Notes under the pieces: model-generated
Told to the model about the DNA's origin: nothing
Database searches by the model: none
Seen by the model: only the letters and a program-made list of their open reading frames with translations
Shown: positions 35,371 through 45,655 of the stretch, one piece after another
How positions within the stretch are numbered: the first letter of the stretch is position 1
Layout: every line of letters begins with the position of its first letter
Position numbers and translations under genes: made by a program
Source of the DNA: Pseudomonas sp. PDM05
GTDB taxonomy: Bacteria > Pseudomonadota > Gammaproteobacteria > Pseudomonadales > Pseudomonadaceae
Reading direction: 5' to 3'
DNA length: 64,000 bases
Assembly (NCBI RefSeq): GCF_014851685.1
Contig: NZ_JACVAC010000002.1
Location: 124,001-188,000, forward strand

Positions 35371-37719
35371 TCAATGAACCAGGGAAGTTTGCGCACTGAG
35401 GGGCAACGCCACCCAGGCTTCGAAAGCATCGGCACTCAACGGCCGGCTGATCAGGTAACCCTGGGCCGTGTCGCATTGCCAGCGCTCCAGCAAGCGTAGG
35501 CTATGGGCGTACTCGACGCCCTCGGCGACGACCTTGAGGCCCAGGTTGTGGCTCATCTCGATGGTGGAACGCACGATCACCGCGTCTTCACTGGTTTCAT
35601 CAAGGTTGCGCACAAAGGATTGGTCGATCTTCAACTCTTGCACCGGCAGGCGCTTGAGGTGCGCCAGCGACGAATAGCCGGTGCCGAAGTCATCCACCGA
35701 CAGGCTGATGCCACAGTCGCGCAGCAGGTGCAGGACTTTCAGGGCTTTTTCCGGCTCGCGCATCACCGCGCTTTCGGTGATCTCGAACAGCAGTTGTTCG
35801 GCCGGCAAGCCATAACGGCGCAGCAGCGCCGAGACGCGATGGGCCAGGTCATCACCGAGCAGATCATCCGCCGAGATGTTCAGCGACAGTTGCAGGGACA
35901 GGCCGCGCCGGTTCCATTCACACAGTTGGCGGATGCCCTCTTCGATCACCCAATGGGTCAGCAACTGGATGCTGCCCGAGCGTTCGGCCAAGGGGATGAA
36001 TTCCGCCGGCGAAACCATGCCGAACTGCGGATGCTGCCAGCGCAACAAGGCTTCGGCCTGGCGTACGTGGCCTTGGCGGATGTCGAGTTTGGGTTGGTAG
36101 TGCAAGAGCAACTGGCCCTGGCTGGGCGCGTGGCGCAGGTCGCGGATCAGGGTGACCTGGCGACGGTGCACAAGGTCGCGACCGTGTTCGTAGATCTGCA
36201 GGCGGCCGGGCATTTGCGCGGCGTCCTTCATCGCAATCGCCGCACGTTCGAGCAAGGTGTCGGCGCTTTCACCATCGTCCGGGTAGGCCGCAATACCAAG
36301 GCGGCAATCCAGCGCCAGGTCGTGGCCGTTGATGCGCCGTGGGCGCAGCAGCAACTGTTGCAGCTTGTCGGCCAGGCCCACCGCTTCGTCGCTGCCGGCG
36401 CCTTCGAGCAGCAGCAGGAATTCGTCGGCGGTCAAATGCGCCAGGGTATCGCCGGGGCGCAACGCGCCTTGCAGGCTGCGGCTCACGTCCTGCAACAACT
36501 GGTCGACTGCCTCAGGCCCGGCGGTTTCGCTGGCAGCGCGCAGGTTGTCGATGCCCAGGTAGATCAGCGCCATCGGCCGGTGCGTGGCAATGGCATTGCC
36601 CAGGCGTTCCATGGCCAATGCGCGGTTGGGCAAGCCGGTGAGGCGATCATGCAAGGCGTTGTGCGCCAGTTGCAGCTCGCGCTCGGCGATGCCGCTTTGC
36701 ATCGAGTTGAACACGCTGGCCAAGCGCCCCAGTTCATCACTGCGCGCCAGCACCACGGGCGTCTGGTAATCGCCCTGGCCGATGCGTTCGGCGGCGAGCG
36801 CCAGGGCCTGCACCGGGCGCGAGACACCGCGTGCCAGCAGCAAGGCACCGATCAACGAGGCAATCAACGCGATCAAGGCAATCCCGAGGATTTTTTCGTC
36901 GAGCGGCGCAAACGCCTGCATCGCCGCATCCAAGGGGCTCTGCAACAGGGCCAGGACCTGGCCGTCGGCGTCGCTGGCCAACACCAGCGACTGGCTGAGA
37001 AAACTGTGTTCCAGGTGTTCGGTGGTGGCCACACCGTGATGCGTACCCTGCGCCAGCATCAGGTTGACGATACTGTCGCGCAGCACCTGGGGCTGGGTGC
37101 TGACCAACTCGCCCGGCTGCTGGCGGTCGAGGCTCAGGAACGACACTTCCAGGTTGCTCAACGAGCGCAGCTCTTCGGCGAACGCGCTGTCCATGCGCAG
37201 GCCCATCACCACCCGCGCAATCGGCAGCGGCGCCAGCACCGGCGCTTCCACCAGCAGGTGCGGCATGCCTTGCAGCGGCACCATCAGCATGGTCTGGCGA
37301 TTGCGCCGCGCGTCGCGCAGCGCCTGGTCATAACGAAAGGTCGAGCCTTCGGGCACCTCGTCGAGGGTGCTGGCGAGGACTTTGCCGTCCATGCCCAACA
37401 GGATCATGTCGCTGGCGTTGATGCGCTTGCCGTGGTTGAACAGTACCGAGCGCATGGTGGCCGAATCGCCACTGGCCACCGCATCGCGAAAACCGAAGTC
37501 GGACGCCAGCAATTGCACACCGTCGGCCAGGCGCCGGCCGCGCACGTCGAGCAAGCGTTCGAAGACCCGCGCACCGACTTCCAATTGCGCCTTGGCCTGG
37601 CCGCGCACCGCCTCGCTGGTCGCGGCCTTGACGCTGAAATACAGCGCACCGACCACCACCAGCAACAGCAGGATCAGCACACTGGCGACACGCGCCTGGA
37701 AGCTACTGCGCAGTTTCAT
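35371..37719 (-). CDS. Cache-HAMP-(degenerate GGDEF)-EAL c-di-GMP phosphodiesterase
   Basis: The protein has 782 residues. A first membrane span (about 8-29) and a periplasmic double-cache-like sensor (30-275) precede a second span (275-297) and a HAMP region. The GGDEF domain has lost its signature, reading TADEF near residue 430. A C-terminal EAL domain from about 537 retains EALLRW, LNISADDL, EITES, DDFGTGYSS, KIDQSF and EGVE, which is the full catalytic set. It should degrade c-di-GMP in response to a periplasmic signal. The start at 37719 overlaps the cupredoxin gene by 17 bp. A close paralogue lies upstream at 38596-40932. Confidence 0.9.
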   Translation of the reverse strand: MKLRSSFQARVASVLILLLLVVVGALYFSVKAATSEAVRGQAKAQLEVGARVFERLLDVRGRRLADGVQLLASDFGFRDAVASGDSATMRSVLFNHGKRINASDMILLGMDGKVLASTLDEVPEGSTFRYDQALRDARRNRQTMLMVPLQGMPHLLVEAPVLAPLPIARVVMGLRMDSAFAEELRSLSNLEVSFLSLDRQQPGELVSTQPQVLRDSIVNLMLAQGTHHGVATTEHLEHSFLSQSLVLASDADGQVLALLQSPLDAAMQAFAPLDEKILGIALIALIASLIGALLLARGVSRPVQALALAAERIGQGDYQTPVVLARSDELGRLASVFNSMQSGIAERELQLAHNALHDRLTGLPNRALAMERLGNAIATHRPMALIYLGIDNLRAASETAGPEAVDQLLQDVSRSLQGALRPGDTLAHLTADEFLLLLEGAGSDEAVGLADKLQQLLLRPRRINGHDLALDCRLGIAAYPDDGESADTLLERAAIAMKDAAQMPGRLQIYEHGRDLVHRRQVTLIRDLRHAPSQGQLLLHYQPKLDIRQGHVRQAEALLRWQHPQFGMVSPAEFIPLAERSGSIQLLTHWVIEEGIRQLCEWNRRGLSLQLSLNISADDLLGDDLAHRVSALLRRYGLPAEQLLFEITESAVMREPEKALKVLHLLRDCGISLSVDDFGTGYSSLAHLKRLPVQELKIDQSFVRNLDETSEDAVIVRSTIEMSHNLGLKVVAEGVEYAHSLRLLERWQCDTAQGYLISRPLSADAFEAWVALPLSAQTSLVH

Positions 37720-38386
37720 GGGCGGCTCGATTGAAGGCATCGCCAAACGCAGTCGGTGTGGGCGCTGGCGGCAGGTCGGCCGACGGTGGTTCAAGCTTGA
37801 GTTGCACGGCGTGGCTCAGGCCCGTGGCAGGCAGGCTCAGGGTGCCGCCGTCCTGCGGCTGCATGTCGAGCAATTGCGGGTGCCACAGGGTGACGTGGTA
37901 GGCACCGGCCGGCAGGTTGTCCAGGCGCACGCGGCCCTGGGCATCGCTGACGCCGAAGCGGGGGTCGTCGGTGACATAGATGTAGCCGAGCATCCAATCG
38001 TGGATATTGCAGCCGAGCACCACCACCCCGGGCTTGTCGAACAGCAACGGTTCGGTGGGCGTGCCTTCGTACAGGCGCAGTTCAAAGCGCTTGGCCGCGG
38101 AGAACGAATAGACCTGATGGCGGATGTTGTCGCTGTTGGGGAAGCGCACCTGGGTGCCGGTGTGCACCGCCAGCACATGGGGCGCGAACTTCTGGCCGCG
38201 TTGATCCATATCGGCCTTGAGCGTGCCAACGGGCGCACCGACCGGACCTTGCAAGGTGATCACGGCATCGCTGACCGGCGTCTGATCGGCCTGTCGCACC
38301 TGTACGTCCAGTGTCGCGGCACCGGCGTCGGTGTGGGCGGACAACAATACGGCCGCCAGGGAAAACTGCAGGAAAATCCGGTTCAT
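37703..38386 (-). CDS. Periplasmic cupredoxin-like protein
   Basis: This 227-residue protein has a signal peptide (MNRIFLQFSLAAVLLSAHTDAGA). A plastocyanin-like fold keeps type I copper ligands: His90 (DNIRHQVYSFS), Cys126, His129 and Met132 in GCNIHDWM. An Ig/carboxypeptidase-regulatory-like segment (FGVSDAQGRVRLDNLPAGAYHVTLWHP) follows. Such proteins are often labelled methylamine utilisation protein, but no methylamine genes are here. The ATG at 38386 was chosen over an upstream open frame because it starts the signal peptide. It is the first gene of the four-gene operon and overlaps the EAL gene start. Electron transfer or copper/redox sensing for the EAL protein is inferred. Confidence 0.85.
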   Translation of the reverse strand: MNRIFLQFSLAAVLLSAHTDAGAATLDVQVRQADQTPVSDAVITLQGPVGAPVGTLKADMDQRGQKFAPHVLAVHTGTQVRFPNSDNIRHQVYSFSAAKRFELRLYEGTPTEPLLFDKPGVVVLGCNIHDWMLGYIYVTDDPRFGVSDAQGRVRLDNLPAGAYHVTLWHPQLLDMQPQDGGTLSLPATGLSHAVQLKLEPPSADLPPAPTPTAFGDAFNRAAHETAQ

Positions 38387-38595
38387 CAAGGGTCCGCACG
38401 GCAGTGAAAAAAAGCGGCCTGCCTTGGCACATACGAGGGTTATGGCGCAGATGATGCCGCAAACAAGGCCAATTGCCATCATTGTTTCAGCACAAAGCTT
38501 GACCGCCGGTCGGCAAAAAACTATGCAATCGGTCAGGACATGTAGAGGTCATCGGCGCAGCACGAAAAATCTGTAGCCGCTGCAAACGGGGTTTT

Positions 38596-40932
38596 CTAGA
38601 GCGGCACCCGCTCGCGGCGCATCCACATCTCGAACGCCATGGCATTCAATGGCCGGCTGATCAGGTAACCCTGGGCGGTGTCGCACTTCCACTGCTTGAG
38701 CAGCTTCAGGCTCGGCGCAAACTCCACGCCTTCGGCCACCACCTTGAGTCCCAGGTTGTGGCTCATCTCGATGGTGGAACGCACGATCACCCCGTCGCCG
38801 CTGGTGCTGTCGAGGTTGCGCACAAAGGACTGGTCGATCTTCAACTCCTGCACCGGCAAGCGCTGCAATTGCGCGAGGGACGAATAGCCGGTGCCGTAGT
38901 CGTCCACCGACAGACTGATGCCGCAACCGCGCAGTTGCTCCAACACGTTCAGTGCCTGTTGCGGGTTGTGCATGATCGCGCTTTCGGTGATCTCGAAGAT
39001 CAGTTGCTCGGCCGCCACCGCGTATTGCATCAGCAACGCGGTGACACGAATCGCCAGGTCATCATCGGCCAGGTCATCCACCGAAATATTCACCGACAGT
39101 TGGATATGCAGCCCGCGCTGCCCCCACTCGGCAATCTGGCGGATTGCTTCTTCGATCACCCACAGGGTCAGGCTGGCCATGCTGCCGGTGCGCTCGGCCA
39201 GGGGAATGAATTCGGCCGGCGACACCTGGCCCAGGGTCGGATGCTGCCAGCGCAGCAAGGCTTCGGCCTGGCGCACATAGCCCTGGCTGAGGTCGAGCTT
39301 GGGCTGGTAGCACAGGAACAGTTCGCCTTCGACCACCGCACGGCGCAGGTCGCGGATCAAGGTGATCTGGCGCTGGTGGGCCAACTCGCGATGCTGCTGA
39401 TAGATCTGCAAATGCCCGGGCAAGGTGGCCGCGTCGTGCCGGGCAATCGCGGCGCGGCTGATCAACTCTTCCACCTGCTGGCCGTCGCCGGGGTAGGCGG
39501 CGATGCCGATACTGACCTCGTGGCGTACTTCGTCATGGCCGATGCGCTGGGGTTCGGTGAGCAGCGCGTAGAGGCGGTCGGCGCGGGCGACGGCGCGGTC
39601 GATCTCGGTGTTTTCCAGCAGCACCAGGAATTCACTGCCAGCGATACGTGCGGCAGTGTCGCTGGCGAGCAGGCTCATGGACAGGCAACGGCTGGCTTCG
39701 CGGAGCATTTCCTCGACGCCCTGGGCGCCGAAACCCTCGTTGATCAGGCGGTAGTTTTCGATCCCCACATACAGCAACACCACCGGCCGACGCGCACTGA
39801 TCGCGCTGCCCAGGCGCTCCATCGCCAGCGCACGGTTGGGCAGGCCGGTCAGTGAGTCATGCAGGGCGTTGTGCGCCAGTTGCCGCTCGCGCACGGCGAT
39901 GCCGCTTTGCATGGCGTTGAACGCCCGGGCCAACAGGCCGAATTCATCGTGGCTGCGCACACGCACCGGGGTGCGGTAATCGCCGGCACCGATACGGTCA
40001 GCGGCCTCCACCAACGCATTCAGCGGGCGCGATACCCGCCGCGCCAAGAACAACGCGCCGGCCAGCGACACCACCAGCACCGCCAGGGCTATCCCGAGGA
40101 ACTGCCGGTCCAGCGGCGCAAAGGATTCCAGGGCGTGGTCCAGTGGGCTCTGCAGCAGCACCCGCACCTCATCGCTCTCGCCGGTATTGGCCAGCGACAG
40201 CACCTGACTGAGCATGCGCTGGCCGTGGAAGCGTTCGATGTAGGCCTCGGAGGTGGCCGGCGCCCGGCGCAGCGTGGCGAGAATATCGGCGCGGACCGTG
40301 TCGGGCTGAGTGCTGAACAACGGGCCGGTGCGACCGTCCTGCCTGGCGAGGAACGACACTTCCAGGTTGCTCATGGAACGCAGTTCGTTGGCGAACTGGG
40401 CGTCCATCGCAAAGCCCATGACGACACGCGCCACCGGCTGCGGGTTCAAGACGTCCTTTTGCACCAGCAGGTAGGGATGCCCGTCCATGGCCACGATCAA
40501 CATTTGCAGACCGCTGCGCCGCGCATGGCGCAAGGCTGCGTCCTGGGGGAACAGCATGCCAGGGGTGAACAGCGGCAAGGTGCTGACCGTGACCTTACCG
40601 TCCAGGCCCAATACAAACACTTCGCTGGAACCGATACCGGTGCCGTGCCGGTACAACGCGGCCAGGATGGCTGCGGTGTTGCCTTCGGTCACGGCTTGCT
40701 TGAAAGGTTCGTCGGCGGTCAGCCAGTCCAGGCCGTATTGCAGGCGGCGACCGCGCAGGTCGAGCAGGCGCTCGAACACCTGGCTGCCGGTTTCCAGCTG
40801 GACCTCGGCCTGGTTCTCGACGGCCCGGGTAGTTGCGGCCTTGACGGCAAAGTAAGTGGCGGCGACGACCACCAACAGCAATAACGCGAGCACCCCGGCG
40901 ATACGGGTCTGGAACGTATGGCGCCACCTCAT
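38596..40932 (-). CDS. Paralogous Cache-HAMP-(degenerate GGDEF)-EAL phosphodiesterase
   Basis: The protein has 778 residues from the ATG at 40932, with GAGGG just upstream. It has the same architecture as the 35371-37719 product and many shared strings (FERLLD.RGRRL, SNLEVSFL, LAHNALHD.LTGLPNRALAMERLG, PVQELKIDQSFVRNLD). The GGDEF site is degenerate (AGSEF near 431); the EAL domain keeps EALLRW, VNISVDDL, EITES, DDYGTGYSS, KIDQSF and EGVE. It is predicted to be an active c-di-GMP phosphodiesterase with a periplasmic cache sensor. It lies 209 bp upstream of the cupredoxin gene, same strand, and is likely the product of local duplication. Confidence 0.9.
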   Translation of the reverse strand: MRWRHTFQTRIAGVLALLLLVVVAATYFAVKAATTRAVENQAEVQLETGSQVFERLLDLRGRRLQYGLDWLTADEPFKQAVTEGNTAAILAALYRHGTGIGSSEVFVLGLDGKVTVSTLPLFTPGMLFPQDAALRHARRSGLQMLIVAMDGHPYLLVQKDVLNPQPVARVVMGFAMDAQFANELRSMSNLEVSFLARQDGRTGPLFSTQPDTVRADILATLRRAPATSEAYIERFHGQRMLSQVLSLANTGESDEVRVLLQSPLDHALESFAPLDRQFLGIALAVLVVSLAGALFLARRVSRPLNALVEAADRIGAGDYRTPVRVRSHDEFGLLARAFNAMQSGIAVRERQLAHNALHDSLTGLPNRALAMERLGSAISARRPVVLLYVGIENYRLINEGFGAQGVEEMLREASRCLSMSLLASDTAARIAGSEFLVLLENTEIDRAVARADRLYALLTEPQRIGHDEVRHEVSIGIAAYPGDGQQVEELISRAAIARHDAATLPGHLQIYQQHRELAHQRQITLIRDLRRAVVEGELFLCYQPKLDLSQGYVRQAEALLRWQHPTLGQVSPAEFIPLAERTGSMASLTLWVIEEAIRQIAEWGQRGLHIQLSVNISVDDLADDDLAIRVTALLMQYAVAAEQLIFEITESAIMHNPQQALNVLEQLRGCGISLSVDDYGTGYSSLAQLQRLPVQELKIDQSFVRNLDSTSGDGVIVRSTIEMSHNLGLKVVAEGVEFAPSLKLLKQWKCDTAQGYLISRPLNAMAFEMWMRRERVPL

Positions 40933-41167
40933 TGCAGTGCCCTCTGGCAGCAACTTTGTCTTTCTGCCACTACGTCCCTGTGTCATACGCATCCCTGGCA
41001 ACTGCTGACCTGGCGTCAAAAAAACATCCATTTCAATTGGATATTCGGTTTAAGCAGGTTAGCTGGGACCTGGGATATGTACACCCAATAGAACAGGGAA
41101 AATCACTGCCAATTTATTGGCGACACTGGCTTGACCGAACGTCCACCTCCCCCGCGTTCGACACCTT
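40933..41167. other. Intergenic promoter region of the EAL paralogue
   Basis: About 235 bp before the REP array contain no gene I can support. The DNA is AT-richer than its surroundings and should hold the promoter of the 40932 start. No clear operator was found. Confidence 0.5.
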
Positions 41168-41297
41168 GTAGTGAGCGGGCTTGCCCGCGCTGGGCGGCGC
41201 AGCCGCCCCAAATAGTCCGCCGCGGTGTTTCAGCAAGATCGAGGTGTCAGGGTTTAGGGCGGCTTCGCCACCCAGCGCGGGCAAGCCCGCTCACTAC
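41168..41297. repeat. Paired REP element, family B, copy 1
   Basis: Long inverted arms beginning GTAGTGAGCGGGCTTGCCCG and ending CGGGCAAGCCCGCTCACTAC enclose GGGCGGC-type internal stems. Copies occur at 41363-41493 and 53128-53259. Confidence 0.88.
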
Positions 41298-41316
41298 AGG
41301 GGCGGGAGCGCATGGG

Positions 41317-41366
41317 GTCACGTAGTGCGGGCGCGCATGAAGTCGCCCCAGCGCCGTACCAAGTAG
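41317..41366. repeat. Duplicated 3' end of the PotD-like gene
   Basis: These 50 bases are identical to 41513-41562, which encode the last residues and stop codon of the PotD-like gene. The offset is 196 bases. It shows that a unit of gene end plus REP hairpin was tandemly duplicated. Confidence 0.9.
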
Positions 41367-41493
41367 TGAGCGGGCTTGCCCCGCGCTGGGCGGCGCAGCC
41401 GCCCCAAATAGTCCGCCGCGGTGTTTCAGGAAGACCGAGGTGCCAGGGTTTAGGGCGGCTTCGTCACCCGGCGCGGGCAAGCCCGCTCACTAC
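41363..41493. repeat. Paired REP element, family B, copy 2
   Basis: Nearly identical to the copy at 41168-41297, shifted by 195-196 bases with a few substitutions and a one-base indel in the left arm. It lies directly after the PotD-like gene stop. Confidence 0.88.
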
Positions 41494-41513
41494 AGGGGCG
41501 CGCGCGCATGAGG

Positions 41514-42685
41514 TCACGTAGTGCGGGCGCGCATGAAGTCGCCCCAGCGCCGTACCAAGTAGTTGTGCTCGTCCATCACCGAGTTCCACACCGCGATATG
41601 CCCCATGCGCTGCTCGTAGGAACCGCCATCGCGCACTTCACCGATGTCGATCAGCGGCAGGCCATCGCTGCCGAGCAATTCTTCCCGGGCCGGTTGGCCG
41701 GCGTACCAGTAATCCCACTCGGCGCTGCTCAGGTGATCGCGACTGCGGGCCGGGTTGCCGATGTAATAACCCTGGCGCGCCATCACTGCGCCGGGCCAGC
41801 CGGACAGCCACCAATTGAGGTAGGCGTAAGCCGCGTCCAGCACCGGGCCCCGGGCATGCCGTGACAACGACAGGCCGCCGAACCAGGCGCGATAGCCCTC
41901 GCGCGGTACCGCCAGGCGGTATTTCACCCCGGCGCGGTGCAGGCGCATCAGGGTCGGTGACCATAGGCTCTGGATGTCGATACTTGGGCTGAGCATCAGT
42001 TGGGCAGCCTCTTCGTCGTCCGACCAGAACGCGGCGAAGTGGCCTTCCTTCTGTTTGCGCACCAGGATAGTGGCGAGCACGTCGATCTCTTCGATGCTCA
42101 TGTTGCCGATGTCCTTGAACTGCGCCAGACCCGCGCCCTGCACCGCCAATGCCGCGTCCAGTGCGCCGATGGCCGCGTCGCTTTGCAGCGCGGTGCGTGC
42201 GCTCCAGGCCGGGTCGAGCAGCCAGCCCCAGCTTTCGTTGCGGTGGCAAAAGCCTTCGGGCAGCCGTTCGGGGCGGTAGGCGAAACTGTCGGCGTTGTGG
42301 GTCAGGGGCAGCATGCTGATGCGTTCGGTGACGGTGCTGCCGAGGCTGCCGTCGTGCTGCACGAACAGGCGCTCACTGGGCACGCTGCCGCTACCGAGGC
42401 GGTCATCCGGCGACAGCCGGCCGCGCTTGGGCAGGTCGTTGATTTCGTGCCACAGCGCGATGCGCCGCGTGTCGATGGGCTGGATCGCCCGCGCCGGCCA
42501 CACGAAGTCGACGTTATGGAACCACTGGTCGTACAGGTCGTAGCTGTCGGGCTGCATCACCGCGATGCGCTGGGCCTGTTCGACGTCGTGCACCTGATAG
42601 ACCAGGCGAATGCCCAGTTCCTGCTCGGCGCGCACACGCAGGCATTCCAGCAAGGTCACGGAGGTGCCGAGCACCCGCAAGGTGA

Positions 42686-42689
<4 letters not shown>
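41514..42689 (-). CDS. PotD/PotF-like solute-binding-fold protein without signal peptide
   Basis: The 391-residue product resembles spermidine/putrescine-type periplasmic binding proteins: SYDLYDQWFHNVDFVWPARAIQPIDT, NADSFAYRPERL, then NWWLSGWPGAVMARQGYY and PAREEL near the C-terminus. It begins directly with the first beta strand (MITLRVLGTSVTLLE) and has no leader, so it is predicted to stay in the cytoplasm. No permease or ATPase gene is adjacent. The ATG overlaps the CobW stop (ATGA). It is the last gene of the amidase/imidase operon. A cytoplasmic ligand sensor or carrier is possible; the role is unknown. Confidence 0.75.
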
Positions 42690-43660
<971 letters not shown>

Positions 43661-43689
43661 GGTCGTTTCCCTCGCCACAGCGGGCGGGT

Positions 43690-43983
43690 TTAGTGTTCAA
43701 GGTGGTCGAGCAATTTTGGATCGAGCGGGTCCAGCGCACGCCCGAGCATGGTTTCGGCGGCCTGCCACAGTTGATCCAGGCCGCTGGCCAATTCCTGCTT
43801 GCCCGTGGCGCCGAGCAACAGGTACGAGGCGCCCTGGAAGTCTTCGACCTTGAGCCGGAACACCGCCAGCACCTGGTTGATCGCCGCGATCCGGCGCAGG
43901 CGCTCGCGGCGCCTGGGCAACTCGTCGCCCAGGGGGTCGCTCCAGTGCAGGTCTTCGCCGAGCAGCCCGCAGAGTCCGCACAT
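43690..43983 (-). CDS. Small CGLCG-motif protein of unknown function
   Basis: The ATG at 43983 has an AGGTG ribosome site and gives a 97-residue protein. It begins MCGLCGLLGEDLHWSDPLG, a CxxC motif at Cys2-Cys5 that could bind metal or be redox active. The rest is predicted helical and Leu-rich, with no recognised domain. It is 13 bp after the first SDR gene and 29 bp before CobW, so it is translated within the operon. A partner role in metal transfer with CobW is possible but untested. Confidence 0.7.
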   Translation of the reverse strand: MCGLCGLLGEDLHWSDPLGDELPRRRERLRRIAAINQVLAVFRLKVEDFQGASYLLLGATGKQELASGLDQLWQAAETMLGRALDPLDPKLLDHLEH

Positions 43984-43996
43984 GGCTACACCTCGC

Positions 43997-44746
43997 TCAT
44001 GGCATGACGTCGCCGGAGTTCGGGCCGAGGGTCTGGCCGACAAACAGGTTGCCGCCCGGCTCGCTGGCCAGCAGCACCGCGGTGGGCGCGACTTCGTCGG
44101 CCAGGCCGAAGCGGCCCAGGGGCAGTTCCTTGGCCTTGGCGCGTTTCCAGTCGTCGCTGATGCCGCCCACCAGCGGCGTTTCAATCGGGCCAGGGGCGAT
44201 GGCGTTGACCAGCACGTTGTCCTTGGCCACTTCCAGCGCCAGGGACTTGGTAAAGCCGATCACCCCGGCCTTGGCGGCCGCATAGTGGGTCAGCTCGGCA
44301 CCGCCCTTGATGCCCAGTTGCGAGGCGACGTTGATGATCCGCCCCCAACGCTGCGCGAGCATGTGCGGCAAGGCACGCTGGCTGGCGACAAACACGCTGG
44401 TAAGGTCGACCCACAGCATGTCGTTCCACATCTCGATGGTCAGGTCGACACAACGCGCCTGGGTGAGCATGCCGGCGTTGTTGACCAGGATGTCGATGCC
44501 GCCAAACTGTTCGACGCACTTGTCGACACTGGCCTGGGCACCTTCGACGGTGCCGACGTCGGCCAGGCATTCGACCACTTCGGCGCCGAGGTTGCGGCAG
44601 GTGATCGCGGTTTCGGCGAGGCTCGGCGCGTTGCGGTCGGCCAGCACCAGGCGTGCGCCTTCGGCGGCATAGGCGCGGGCGATGGCAGCACCGATGCCGC
44701 TGCCGGCGCCGGTGATCACGGCGCGGCGGTTAATGAGTTGCTGCAT
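43997..44746 (-). CDS. SDR family oxidoreductase (FabG-like)
   Basis: The 249-residue protein has the Rossmann motif TGAGSGIGAA near residue 13, NNAG near 89, a catalytic Ser in NVASQLG and the Tyr-x-x-x-Lys of HYAAAKAG. The C-terminus (GQTLGPNSGDVMP) fits the classical SDR fold. An ATG at 44746 with AAGGGGA upstream is the likely start; TTG at 44752 is an alternative. It is separated from the second SDR gene by a REP hairpin. An NAD(P)-linked alcohol/ketone step on an operon intermediate is likely; the substrate is unknown. Confidence 0.9.
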   Translation of the reverse strand: MQQLINRRAVITGAGSGIGAAIARAYAAEGARLVLADRNAPSLAETAITCRNLGAEVVECLADVGTVEGAQASVDKCVEQFGGIDILVNNAGMLTQARCVDLTIEMWNDMLWVDLTSVFVASQRALPHMLAQRWGRIINVASQLGIKGGAELTHYAAAKAGVIGFTKSLALEVAKDNVLVNAIAPGPIETPLVGGISDDWKRAKAKELPLGRFGLADEVAPTAVLLASEPGGNLFVGQTLGPNSGDVMP

Positions 44747-44778
44747 ATACAAGTCCCCTTAAGCTCACACAGATCCCA

Positions 44779-44867
44779 TGTGGGAGCGGGCTTGCTCGCG
44801 AATGCGGTGTGTCAGTCACAGTTGATTTATCTGAACCACCGCTTTCGCGAGCAAGCCCGCTCCCACA
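44779..44867. repeat. Paired REP element, family A
   Basis: Same inverted arms as at 31146-31234, with one substitution in the right arm (CGCTTTCGCG instead of CGCATTCGCG). It lies inside the operon, between the two SDR genes, where it may affect mRNA stability. Confidence 0.9.
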
Positions 44868-44883
44868 TTTGGACCCAGTACAT

Positions 44884-45645
44884 TCAGTCTGGCCAGCGTA
44901 CGGTGAGGCCGCCGTCGATAATGATGCTTTGCCCGGTCAGGTAGCTCGACGCCTCACTGGTCAAAAACTGCACCAGCGACGCCACTTCATCCGCCCGCCC
45001 TACCCGCCCCAGCGGGATCGCCCGCGCGGCTTTCGCCAGGCCTTCGGGCCCCAGGGAGTTCTTCGCGTCCAGCGACTGCGGCGTCTCGATCAACCCCGGA
45101 ATCACCGCATTGCAACGAATGCCCTGGGCTGCCAACTCCACCGCCAGCGAGCGGCACAGCCCCGGCACGCCGGCCTTGGCTGCGGCGTAATGGCTGTGTT
45201 CCTGCCAGCCGTACACGCCACCGGCAATCGACGAAATCGCCACCAGCGCACCGCCTTCGCCCATGTGCCGGACTGCGGCGCGGAAAGTGCGCATCACCCC
45301 CGTCAGGTCGACATTGAGCATCTCGTCCCACAGCGCATCGGTCATTTCCAGCAGCGGTGCGCGGCGCAGCAAACCCGCGTTGGCCACCGCGTAATCGAGG
45401 CGACCGAAGTGCTCCACGGCTTGCGCGGCCAGAGCGTCGACCGAGGCGGTATCGCCCACGTCCAGCGGCAACATCAGGCACTCGCCGCCGGCTTGTTGCA
45501 CCAGGGCTACGGTGGTTTGCGGGTCATGGGGATCGGCCGGGTAATACCCGCCGACCACCGCCACACCGACCCGCGCATAGGCCACGGCGAGGGCTTGGCC
45601 GATGCCGCTGGCGGCACCGGTAATCAAGGCAACTTTACGGTTCAT
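44884..45645 (-). CDS. SDR family oxidoreductase
   Basis: The 253-residue protein has [10 protein letters not shown] near residue 9, VANAG near 84, Ser in [12 protein letters not shown] and YAAAKAG as the catalytic Tyr/Lys pair. The C-terminal [18 protein letters not shown] is typical of classical SDRs. The ATG at 45645 has AAGGAG 8 bases upstream. It starts 10 bp after the MFS gene. Its pairing with a second SDR suggests two redox steps or two stereospecific enzymes; the substrate is unknown. Confidence 0.9.
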   Translation of the reverse strand: MNRKVALITGAASGIGQALAVAYARVGVAVVGGYYPADPHDPQTTVALVQQAGGECLMLPLDVGDTASVDALAAQAVEHFGRLDYAVANAGLLRRAPLLEMTDALWDEMLNVDLTGVMRTFRAAVRHMGEGGALVAISSIAGGVYGWQEHSHYAAAKAGVPGLCRSLAVELAAQGIRCNAVIPGLIETPQSLDAKNSLGPEGLAKAARAIPLGRVGRADEVASLVQFLTSEASSYLTGQSIIIDGGLTVRWPD

Positions 45646-45655
45646 CAAAAACTCC

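Noticed and set aside
35503..37734. Plus-strand 743-codon frame opposite the EAL gene
   Set aside because: Antisense shadow; the minus frame carries all EAL motifs.
37703..38386. Methylamine utilisation role for the cupredoxin-like protein
   Set aside because: No methylamine dehydrogenase or other mau gene is nearby; the label comes from distant similarity.
41168..41562. CRISPR-like direct repeats
   Set aside because: Only two long units, inverted-repeat structure and an included gene end identify duplicated REP DNA, not spacers.
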